DNA of 11,093 bases from CAZNNH01 sp964574335 (GTDB lineage Bacteria > Acidobacteriota > Vicinamibacteria > Fen-336): positions 1-11,093 of the forward strand of contig CAZNNH010000200.1 in assembly GCA_964574335.1 (NCBI GenBank). Direction: 5' to 3'. Both the position numbers and the translations under genes were made by a program. The notes below the pieces were generated by a model, which saw nothing but the letters and a program-made list of their open reading frames with translations, did not search any database and had not been told where the DNA came from. Each line of letters opens with the position of its first letter. The stretch's first letter is position 1. Positions 4,620 to 10,853 of this stretch are shown here, one piece after another.

Positions 4620-7298
4620 TCAGGGCGAGAACCAGTAGCTCACCTTGACCAGGAAGACGTTGTCCGCCTCGGCCCCCCACAGCTCGCTCCAGTTGTCGGC
4701 CAACGACTCGTTCCACGACGCGGCGTGGCTGGTCCGCCCCTGCGACCAGACGAGGTAGACCGACGAGCCCGGCTTCCACTCCCACCGCGCCACCAGGTTC
4801 GACCGGAACTGCCGGAAGCTGAAGTCGGGGTTGGCGAAGGAGTAGGACGGCCCGCCGTCCGCCTCCGTCACCTGGTAGACGCCGTCCTCGGCCCGGTACG
4901 TGATCTCGTCCGGGCCGAAGAGATGGAAGCGGGCCGCGTTCTCCCGGGCCAGGGTGTCGTCGGCCCGCTTGAGGGCCGTGTAGCGGCCGGTCCCGATGAA
5001 CGGGCTCCCGTAGTACTGGATGGTCAGATCGGGGGTGATCGAGAGGTTGACGCGGAAGACGAAGCTCCAGGTGTCCTGGTCGATGTGGCCGAGCACCCAC
5101 CGCGCGTCTCCGGCCGCGTCGGCGGTGGCGGCGTACTGCAGGTTGTCGAGCAGGCGCTCATAGGAGACCGAGCCGGACACCGAGAGCCGGTTCGACGGGC
5201 GGAAGCTCAGGTATCCGCTCAGCTCGGAGGCCCGGGAGTCGTCGTCGCGGGCCCAGGACCGCTGGGCGACGAAGGACCCCCACAGCCGCCTCGACTGGTC
5301 GGTGCGGCCGGCCAGCGACGCCTCCACGTAGTCGTGCCACCGGAGCGCCGGCCCCCCCCGGAGCATGCGGGTGTCGACCTCGTCGTTGTACGAGACCTCC
5401 ACCTCGGCCCACCATTTGTTCTTGAGCTCAGAGGAGGCCTCGATCCCGGTGACCGAGAGCGTCTGCAGGCCGCCGAAATCCCAGCGGTCCTCCCGGCTGA
5501 GCTCCAGGGAGTAGTTGCGGAAGATGCCTCTCGGCGTCGGCTCCGCCCAGCCGAGTAAGACCTGGTTGCCGATCAGGTCCGCCTGCCGGAGGTACCCGAC
5601 GTCGTTGAGCTCGAGCCCGGGCGAGTACCAGTGGAAGTGGTCGCTGACCCGGAACCGGCCGGTCTCGGTGCGGCCGAACCTGACCGAGCCTCCGTGACCG
5701 GAGAGCGAGGTGGCGTTCTCCTCCAGACCCAGGTGGCTGGCGTCGGGCCGCTGGTAGTAGTGGACGGCGCTGGTCTGGAGGTCACGGATGGCCTCCGGTT
5801 CGCCGGTCACGTGGCTCACCACGCCGCTCGCCTCGAGGACGAAGGCGCGGTCGGCGAAGTGCCGAGTGAAGTCGATGCCGGCCGTCGTGGCCTGGGTGGG
5901 CAGGAACCAGAGCGAGGAATCGCCCACCCACCGGTGGGTCGAGGTGAGCATCCCGCCCAGGCTGGTGTTGCCCTTGTCCCAGTCCTTGTGGAGGCGGGCG
6001 ACCGTGTAGCTCCCGAACGGCTCGACGACCTCCTCACGTTCCCCCAGCGGGGAGGTCACCGACACCGTCTCCCGTTGGGTGAAGGCCTGCAGGGCGGCCA
6101 CCGACAGCCCCCCGTCGGTCCTCCCCGTCACCTTGAACGCGCCCAGGATGGTGGTGCTCTCGGGGAAGCTGGCGGTCTCGTCCGGAGCCAGGGAGGGGAG
6201 CGCCGAGGGCGGCGCGCCGATCCGCCGCGAGTAGAAGAGCTGGTCCTCGTCCTCGATCCCGAAGGTCAGGATCTTCCTCCCCTCGAGAAAGAACGGCCGC
6301 TTCTCCTCGTAGAAGGTCTCGTAGGCGGTGAGGTTGACGACGGACGGGTCGGCCTCCACCTGGCCGAAGTCCGGGTTCACCGTGGCGTCGAGGGTGAAGT
6401 TCGACGTGAGGCCGATCTTCGCGTCCAGGCCGAGGGAGCCGGAGCCGTCCGTGCCCCCGCCGGGGACGGACGGGCCCGTGCTGGCGCTCCCCAGGACGTG
6501 GGGCAGCAGCTCGACGTGGCGCGCGCGCGGCAAGCCGCGGATCCCGCGCAGCTCGCCGAGCTGGTACATCCGCCCGGTGTTCTGGCGGGGGATGAGCTGC
6601 CACTGGTCTTCCTCCTGCTTGCGCTCGATCCAGCGCCACGAGTGGAGACCCCATACCTGCTCGTCCTGTGGCCCGTAGCGGAGCTGGTTGAGGGGCACCC
6701 GGAACTCGGCGGTCCAGCCCTGCTCGTCGTGGCCGACCTTGCCGTCCCACACCGGGTCCCAGGTGGTGTCCCACTCGGTCTCGCCGTTTCCGAGGATGAG
6801 GTCGATCTTGCTGCCGCCGGCGGTCAGGTCGAACTCGAACCCGTGCTGCTTGCTGTTGTAGCTGTCGAAGCAGACACCGACGATGTCGCCGGTGAAGTCG
6901 TCGCGGCGCCCCGGGTAGCGGTGGACGAGGGCGGGGTCGTCGAAGGCCCGGATCGCGAAGTAGAGGTGGCGATCGTCGTAGAGGATCTTGAGCTCGGTGG
7001 GCTGGCTGGGCTCGGCGCCCTCGGTGGGGATCTGCTGCGTGTAGTCCCCGGCCCACTCGCCCTGCTTCCAGGCCTCGTCGTCCAGGCGCCCGTCGATGGT
7101 GGGAGGCGGGCCCTCGAGGCGGACCGTATGGTAGATGCGGGCCGGGTACTTCCGGCCGAACGGGTTCGCCTCCGAGGACGGGGCGGCCGGGGGCGACTGC
7201 TGGGCCGAGGCCGAAGACAGCCCAGCCAACACGACCGCCAGGGCCGGGACGAGCCGCGCGCGTGAGCGGAAGAGGACGACGACGCTGGAGGACGCCAC
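4620..7298 (-). CDS. DUF5916 outer-membrane protein with N-terminal CBM9-like domain
   Basis: This 892-residue protein has a signal peptide (1-32, cleavage after SASA before QQSP). A CBM9-like carbohydrate-binding fold follows at about 55-230, recognisable by TIDGRLDDEAW (67-77), then LYFAIRA, a GFEFDLTAGG strand and FRVPLNQLRY. The remaining roughly 640 residues match the DUF5916 family: alternating amphipathic strands, PDFGQVEADPSVVNLTAYE, FFEEKRPFFLEG-like and FYSRRIG-type motifs. It ends VFLVKVSYWFSP, an aromatic C-terminus suited to BAM-mediated outer-membrane insertion. It is probably an outer-membrane barrel displaying or receiving a polysaccharide-binding domain; no enzymatic activity is established for the family that I know of. 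The start is GTG at 7298 (GTGGCGTCC); the upstream site is weak, and later starts would cut the signal peptide. Length is normal for the family and the frame is intact. Confidence 0.85.
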   Translation of the reverse strand: MASSSVVVLFRSRARLVPALAVVLAGLSSASAQQSPPAAPSSEANPFGRKYPARIYHTVRLEGPPPTIDGRLDDEAWKQGEWAGDYTQQIPTEGAEPSQPTELKILYDDRHLYFAIRAFDDPALVHRYPGRRDDFTGDIVGVCFDSYNSKQHGFEFDLTAGGSKIDLILGNGETEWDTTWDPVWDGKVGHDEQGWTAEFRVPLNQLRYGPQDEQVWGLHSWRWIERKQEEDQWQLIPRQNTGRMYQLGELRGIRGLPRARHVELLPHVLGSASTGPSVPGGGTDGSGSLGLDAKIGLTSNFTLDATVNPDFGQVEADPSVVNLTAYETFYEEKRPFFLEGRKILTFGIEDEDQLFYSRRIGAPPSALPSLAPDETASFPESTTILGAFKVTGRTDGGLSVAALQAFTQRETVSVTSPLGEREEVVEPFGSYTVARLHKDWDKGNTSLGGMLTSTHRWVGDSSLWFLPTQATTAGIDFTRHFADRAFVLEASGVVSHVTGEPEAIRDLQTSAVHYYQRPDASHLGLEENATSLSGHGGSVRFGRTETGRFRVSDHFHWYSPGLELNDVGYLRQADLIGNQVLLGWAEPTPRGIFRNYSLELSREDRWDFGGLQTLSVTGIEASSELKNKWWAEVEVSYNDEVDTRMLRGGPALRWHDYVEASLAGRTDQSRRLWGSFVAQRSWARDDDSRASELSGYLSFRPSNRLSVSGSVSYERLLDNLQYAATADAAGDARWVLGHIDQDTWSFVFRVNLSITPDLTIQYYGSPFIGTGRYTALKRADDTLARENAARFHLFGPDEITYRAEDGVYQVTEADGGPSYSFANPDFSFRQFRSNLVARWEWKPGSSVYLVWSQGRTSHAASWNESLADNWSELWGAEADNVFLVKVSYWFSP

Positions 7299-7443
7299 AA
7301 CTCGCGAAGCCTACGCGTCCCTCGGCCGGCCGTCAACGGCTCGGGCCGGACGGCGTGGCGTTGGAGATCGACGGCGGCGACGTGGAGGAAGGGCCGCTTC
7401 CCCGGTGACCGCTCGCCCGGGCGGGCTCGCCCGCCGCGGGCCT
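7299..7443. other. Spacer between the repeat-protein and DUF5916 genes
   Basis: This 145-base GC-rich stretch separates two minus-strand genes. It holds one hairpin at 7415-7441 (separate entry) and no recognisable promoter boxes. Nothing in it looks coding: frames reading through it are shadows of the flanking genes. Confidence 0.4.
7415..7441 (-). terminator. GC hairpin just after the repeat-protein stop
   Basis: GCCCGGGCGGG (7415-7425) pairs with CCCGCCGCGGGC (7430-7441) around a CTCG loop, with one bulged G at 7436, giving 11 base pairs of pure G/C. On the minus strand it begins 3 bases after the stop codon of the cysteine-repeat gene. There is no downstream U-run, so it is either a Rho-assisted or weak terminator or an mRNA-stabilising 3' hairpin. 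Confidence 0.4.
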
Positions 7444-8313
7444 TCAGTGCTCGTCGGGCCTACAGGTGTGTCCCTGCCGCCGATAGCCCGGGTTGCAGCT
7501 CCAGTCACCCTCGAAGTGGCCGACGTGCGCGTTGGCGGGCACCACCAGAGGCAGGCACGATGAGCCGGTCTTCTTGAAGCCTCGCTCGCATCGCCAGCCC
7601 TGTCCCGACGAGGACAAGAAGGCATGCTCGGGCACCCGGAGCGCGACACAGGTATCGGCGTTCCGACGGTAGCCACGGCCACATTCCCAGTCGCGTCCCG
7701 AGGCGGCGAGGTGCCCTCCCTCCGGGACCTTCACGACCACACAGGAAGAGCCACGCCGCTGATACCCGCGTGCGCATTCCCAGCGGCTGCCGGATGCGTC
7801 GAGATACGCGTAAGCGGGCATCGCGATCGCCACGCAGCTCTCGTTCACCTTGTTGTAGCCCCGGTCGCACTCCCAGCCACGCCCGCCGGATGCCAGAAAG
7901 GCATGGGCAGGCACCTCGATCGCCGGGCAGGCGCCAGCGACCCGCCGGTGGCCGCGTTCGCACTGCCACCGGCTCCCCTCGTCGTCGAGGAAGGCATGGG
8001 CGGGCACTTCGACGACGGCGCAGCCGCTCGCCGCCTTTCGGTAACCCCGGTCACACTCCCATCTCTCCCCCAGAGAGGAGAGGTGGGCGTGGGGCGGCAC
8101 CTGGACGTCCACGCAGGACTCGCCGGCGACGCGGTACCCCCAATCGCACTCCCAGCCGTCCCCGTAGCTCCTGGCGTGGGCGTTGGCCGGCACCTCAGAA
8201 GCCGCGGCGGCCAGCGGGATGGCTACCAGCAGCAGAGCGCCCAGAAGCCTCGACGGGACGATCCGTCCTCGCTCCTCTGCCAGACCCCGGCGAGCCTGCC
8301 TTCGATCCGTCAT
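7444..8313 (-). CDS. Secreted protein of eight 31-residue two-cysteine repeats
   Basis: This 289-residue protein has a basic n-region, a hydrophobic core (23-38, cleavage near AAA/SEV) and then nothing but repeats. Eight units of exactly 31 residues start at 41, 72, 103, 134, 165, 196, 227 and 258, and the protein ends one residue after the last. Each unit follows VPxxAHLxxxGxxWECxRGY, six variable residues, then CVxxx. The two cysteines fall at unit positions 16 and 27 in all eight, giving Cys56/67 through Cys273/284. Sixteen perfectly registered cysteines in an exported protein suggest one disulfide per unit or cross-links between neighbours. I have seen similar W-x-C-x-x-G-Y repeats in bacterial secreted proteins but know no function; binding of a polymer or partner is a guess. 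The ATG at 8313 is supported by GGAGG 7 bases upstream. It faces the radical SAM gene divergently and lies upstream of DUF5916 on the same strand. Confidence 0.82.
   Translation of the reverse strand: MTDRRQARRGLAEERGRIVPSRLLGALLLVAIPLAAAASEVPANAHARSYGDGWECDWGYRVAGESCVDVQVPPHAHLSSLGERWECDRGYRKAASGCAVVEVPAHAFLDDEGSRWQCERGHRRVAGACPAIEVPAHAFLASGGRGWECDRGYNKVNESCVAIAMPAYAYLDASGSRWECARGYQRRGSSCVVVKVPEGGHLAASGRDWECGRGYRRNADTCVALRVPEHAFLSSSGQGWRCERGFKKTGSSCLPLVVPANAHVGHFEGDWSCNPGYRRQGHTCRPDEH
7450..8193 (-). repeat. Eight in-frame 93-base tandem coding repeats
   Basis: The repeat array in the gene above has a strict 93-base period with no insertion or deletion in any unit. The DNA copies have diverged considerably while the Pro, Ala, Gly, Trp, Cys, Gly and Tyr positions are kept. 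This points to old duplications held under selection for length and cysteine register, not a recently expanded array. Confidence 0.85.
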
Positions 8314-8421
8314 GCTGTGACCTCCACCGGGGCGACCAGCGCCAGCGGACCCCGCTTCGCTTCCCGAGCATCTCTGTCCGCGAGACGGTCGAGCTCCGAG
8401 CCCATCACGACGCTCAACGTG

Positions 8422-8435
8422 TCTGGCGCGCCAGA
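8422..8435. promoter_or_regulatory. Perfect 14-base palindrome, possible operator
   Basis: TCTGGCGCGCCAGA is its own reverse complement. It sits about 109 bases upstream of the repeat-protein start and 270 upstream of the radical SAM start, a plausible position for a dimeric regulator. No regulator gene is nearby, and GC-rich genomes produce such palindromes by chance. Confidence 0.3.
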
Positions 8436-8599
8436 GTCAGCCTAGCCTCCGTGGAAGAACACCGTCCAATTGATTGTGCGTGCTCGATCCATAGGGCGGC
8501 GCTGCCCGGTTCGAGAGCCGGCACCAGCCGAGTGAGCACAGCCGAATACGCAGCGGACCAGGCATAGACCCAGGCTATGGATCACGGAGCAGATACGTA

Positions 8600-8629
8600 T
8601 TGGATCCCTTGGCGGCGAGTCCCTAGTCT
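8600..8629 (+). promoter_or_regulatory. Weak sigma-70-like promoter for the radical SAM gene
   Basis: TTGGAT (8600-8605) and TAGTCT (8624-8629) are 18 bases apart, with partial matches to TTGACA and TATAAT (T, T, G and T, A, final T). It would put the start about 70 bases before the ATG, so both leader hairpins would be transcribed. Consensus is poor and the host's sigma preference is unknown. Confidence 0.2.
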
Positions 8630-8634
8630 AGTGA

Positions 8635-8700
8635 GACGCGGGGCGACCGCGTCCCGCGCCGCGGCAGCCCACGCCGACGCGCGGGTCGGCGCAAGGAGGT
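8635..8700 (+). promoter_or_regulatory. Two leader hairpins before a strong ribosome-binding site
   Basis: GACGCGG (8635-8641) pairs with CCGCGTC (8647-8653) around GGCGA. CGCCGAC (8672-8678) pairs with GTCGGCG (8685-8691) around GCGCGG. One base later comes AAGGAGGT (8693-8700), a full-length anti-16S match, with a 7-base spacer to the ATG at 8708. The hairpins may insulate the ribosome-binding site or serve as a regulatory leader. The stems are perfect 7-base-pair G/C helices; the function is unproven. Confidence 0.4.
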
Positions 8701-8707
8701 TGATTGC

Positions 8708-10261
8708 ATGCCGCGACTCCGAGTCGGCGTACTCGATCTGATCGGCAACCGGCCGACGCCGGGTCTGTGGAACCGGCTGATGAAGCCCAACTTCGCCAGC
8801 ATCATGCCCCAGGTCGTCGCGGTCTGGTGCGAGCAGCTCGGCCATGACGTTCGCTTCGTGTGTCACACGGGGACCGAGGATCTCGCGCGGGAGCTGCCGG
8901 CCGATCTCGACGTGCTGTTCATCGCGGCGTTCACCAACGCGGCCCAAAGGGCCGCGGCGATCAGCAGCCAGTACCGGGCAGGCGGAACGATCACCGTGGT
9001 CGGGGGGCCACATGCTCGCTGCTATCCGCACGACGCCGCCCGCTATTTCGACTACGTGCTCGGCTTCACCGACAAGGCGCTGCTGAGCGACGTGCTGCGC
9101 GACTGCGCTCCCCAGCGGCCCCTCGGCCTGCTGCTCTCGGCCAAGAGGCAACCGCAGCAGCTACCCAGCGTACGGGAGCGCTGGAAGTTCATCGAGCCAA
9201 CCATCGCCAAGGCGCCCGGCGTCAAGATCGTGCCGATGATCGGCAGCCTGGGCTGCCCCTACACCTGCAGCTTCTGTGTCGACTCGGAGGTCGACTACCA
9301 GCCACTCGAGCGCGAGCAGATCCAGGACGACCTACGCTTCCTGCTCGCCACCCTGAAGCGCCCGTGCGTGGGGTGGCACGACCCCAACTTCGGCATCCGC
9401 TTCGACGACACGATGACGGCCATCGAGGAGGTCGTGCCTCCAGGCGCCATCGACTTCGCCGCCGAGAGCAGCCTCTCCGTCCTCTCGGAGCCGCACCTGC
9501 AGCGGCTGAAGCGAAACGGCTTCAAGGCGATCCTGCCGGGCATCGAATCCTGGTATGGAATGGGTGGCAAGTCGAAGACCGGGGCGGCCGTGGGGCGGGC
9601 GAAGGTGGAGCAGGTCTCCGAGCACGTGAGGCAGATCCTCCGCTACATTCCGTACGTCCAGACCAACTTCGTGCTCGGCCTCGACGTCGACGAGGGCGAC
9701 GAGCCCTTCGATCTGACCAAGCTCTTCGTCGACGAGACGCCGGGTGCTTTCCCGGCCTACTCGCTCTTCTCGGCCTTCGGCCAGGCCGCTCCGATGAACC
9801 TCCAGCTCCAGCGTGATGCCCGGGTGGTTCCCTTCCCCTTTCACTTCCTCGACAACAACCAGGCGATGAACGTTCGGCCCAAGAACTACTCGTGGTCGAG
9901 CCTCTACGATCGCATCATCGATCTGCGCCGGCACTCCTTCTCGCCTCGCGCGGTGATCCGGCGCCTGGTCGCCAACCAGGGCGTGCTGACCCGCTCGCTC
10001 AACCTGGTGCGGGCCCGCTCGAGCGAGGGTGTGGGTCGCGTCCGCCATGACATCGCCATCCGCCGGCGGCTCGACTCCGACCCGTCTGTGCGCCGCTTCT
10101 TCGACGGCGAGACCGCCGTGGTGCCGGACTTCTACGCCGAGCGCGTGCAACGCGACCTCGGACCGCTCTGGAAGTGGCTGCCGCCGGGGGCCCTCGAGCA
10201 CGACCCCAACGCCTACCTCAAGTCCCAGCCGGTGGCGCTCGCAGCCGGGCAGGGGTCCTAG
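8708..10261 (+). CDS. B12-binding-type radical SAM protein, conserved family of unknown function
   Basis: This 517-residue cytoplasmic enzyme has an N-terminal Rossmann-like cobalamin-binding-type domain at about 5-140 (VWCEQLGHDVRFV, then VVGGPHARCYPHDAARYFDY) without the classical DxHxxG, so cobalamin binding may be base-off/His-off or absent. The radical SAM barrel follows at about 170-380. GCPYTCSFC carries the CxxxCxxC cluster ligands Cys183, Cys187 and Cys190, preceded by MIGSLG; conserved family stretches are WHDPNFGIRFDD, AESSLSVLSEPHL, LPGIESWYGMG and YIPYVQTNFVLGLD. The C-terminus (380-517) is specific to the family (FHFLDNNQAMNVRPKNYSW). I recall closely similar proteins of this length in several phyla, none with a known reaction to my knowledge. 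The ATG at 8708 has an ideal AAGGAGGT upstream. It is not in an obvious operon, so context does not suggest a substrate. Confidence 0.88.
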   Translation: MPRLRVGVLDLIGNRPTPGLWNRLMKPNFASIMPQVVAVWCEQLGHDVRFVCHTGTEDLARELPADLDVLFIAAFTNAAQRAAAISSQYRAGGTITVVGGPHARCYPHDAARYFDYVLGFTDKALLSDVLRDCAPQRPLGLLLSAKRQPQQLPSVRERWKFIEPTIAKAPGVKIVPMIGSLGCPYTCSFCVDSEVDYQPLEREQIQDDLRFLLATLKRPCVGWHDPNFGIRFDDTMTAIEEVVPPGAIDFAAESSLSVLSEPHLQRLKRNGFKAILPGIESWYGMGGKSKTGAAVGRAKVEQVSEHVRQILRYIPYVQTNFVLGLDVDEGDEPFDLTKLFVDETPGAFPAYSLFSAFGQAAPMNLQLQRDARVVPFPFHFLDNNQAMNVRPKNYSWSSLYDRIIDLRRHSFSPRAVIRRLVANQGVLTRSLNLVRARSSEGVGRVRHDIAIRRRLDSDPSVRRFFDGETAVVPDFYAERVQRDLGPLWKWLPPGALEHDPNAYLKSQPVALAAGQGS

Positions 10262-10469
10262 TCGGACACCTGCCGAGCGCACCATCCGGCGATGCCGGAG
10301 CCCGCCGGCGACTCCTGGCAACAGGGCGGAGCGAGCCCCGAAGACGGACACGGCGGATTCGCCGAGCTTGTGGCTGCGGGCCGGGGCTTTCGGCGCCGAC
10401 GATGCCGGGGCGTCCGCGAGGGCGGCCAGGTCGGGAGCTTCTTCCGCCCGTCGGCACCGGTTCCCGCGG
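10262..10469. other. Spacer after the radical SAM gene
   Basis: About 208 bases with no recognisable gene or clear hairpin terminator. Frames read through it, but their products are Arg/Ala/Gly-rich low complexity typical of non-coding GC-rich DNA. An in-frame TTG at 10368 would extend the next ORF into this stretch and cannot be excluded. Confidence 0.35.
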
Positions 10470-10832
10470 TTGGGGGGAATCGCCATCGCCTCGTCCCTCG
10501 TGTCCGTGGTGGTCGGGGGCTACGCACTGCTGCCGCGGCTCCTGGCCTTCCTTCACGCCGCCACTGCAACCCTGGGCCTCGGGGCGCTGTGCCTGATCGA
10601 GGCCGAACCGCTGCTGGGTCTTGTCGTCCTGGTCCAGACCTTGGGCTTCGTGGGCCTGATCCTCACGTTGATGTTCAGAGGCGAGGCCCGGCCATCGGCC
10701 CCCGAGTATCGGACGCCACTGGAGAGCATCGGGCAGCCTGCTCAGGTCCCGGCCTGCCGTCGAGCGCCGCCGAAGAAGCGGCCGTTCGGCTCGGCACCGG
10801 TGGAAGTCCTGGCCCAACTCGCCCACCGATAG
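10470..10832 (+). CDS. Short membrane protein resembling the NuoJ (complex I) core; start uncertain
   Basis: The ORF has three closely spaced hydrophobic segments (residues about 4-21, 28-43 and 48-69 if started at the TTG at 10470) followed by a basic, Pro-rich tail to residue 120. The pattern, with a His-Ala at the start of helix 2 (LLAFLHAATATLGLGALCL) and a Gly-interrupted helix 3 (VVLVQTLGFVGLILTLMF), follows helices 1-3 of NuoJ, where PVHALL and the VYAGAIMVLF pi-bulge segment occur in the same places. NuoJ is normally 160-200 residues with five helices, so this would be a truncated or minimal relative. No other nuo gene is present. There is no in-frame ATG before the helices and no good ribosome-binding site: TTG 10470, GTG 10500 or TTG 10368 are possible. 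The antisense reading is typical Gln-rich shadow. It may be a pseudogene remnant. Confidence 0.42.
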   Translation: MGGIAIASSLVSVVVGGYALLPRLLAFLHAATATLGLGALCLIEAEPLLGLVVLVQTLGFVGLILTLMFRGEARPSAPEYRTPLESIGQPAQVPACRRAPPKKRPFGSAPVEVLAQLAHR

Positions 10833-10853
10833 CCGCCTTGGGGCCTGGGTGGG

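Larger units (their letters stand above)
8314..8707. other. 394-base divergent intergenic region
   Basis: It separates the minus-strand cysteine-repeat gene from the plus-strand radical SAM gene and must hold promoters for both. No gene is supported; the minus-strand frame entering it from the right is a shadow of the radical SAM gene. It contains a 14-base palindrome (8422-8435), a 9-base inverted repeat GATCCATAG/CTATGGATC (8486-8494 and 8575-8583), an 8-base palindrome ATACGTAT (8593-8600), a weak promoter-like pair and two leader hairpins. Between 8436 and 8600 the base composition is noticeably less GC-rich than the surrounding genes. Confidence 0.5.

Noticed and set aside
4519..5100. 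N-terminal extension of the M28 peptidase frame
   Set aside because: It overlaps the end of the DUF5916 gene on the same strand, and its product is Pro/Arg/Gly-rich with no domain. The GTG at 4518 gives a normal anchored M28 protein.
5631..7265. 544-codon plus-strand frame
   Set aside because: It lies opposite the DUF5916 gene, and its product is a repetitive Glu/Val/Leu/Arg/Gly composition without motifs, so it is a shadow.
8500..8535. tRNA T-arm-like GGTTCGAGAGCC
   Set aside because: Only a 4-base stem with an 8-base loop forms, and no acceptor, D or anticodon stems can be built around it.
8486..8583. 9-base inverted repeat GATCCATAG/CTATGGATC as ends of a small MITE
   Set aside because: Arms of 9 bases about 80 bases apart are expected by chance in a window this size, and there is no target duplication beside them.
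8582..9151. Minus-strand frame overlapping the radical SAM start
   Set aside because: Antisense to a clearly conserved N-terminal domain with an ideal ribosome-binding site; its product has no recognisable features.
10218..10826. Minus-strand frame opposite the NuoJ-like ORF
   Set aside because: Its Gln/Asp/His/Arg-rich product is what the complement of Leu/Val-rich membrane helices yields, which supports the plus-strand reading instead.
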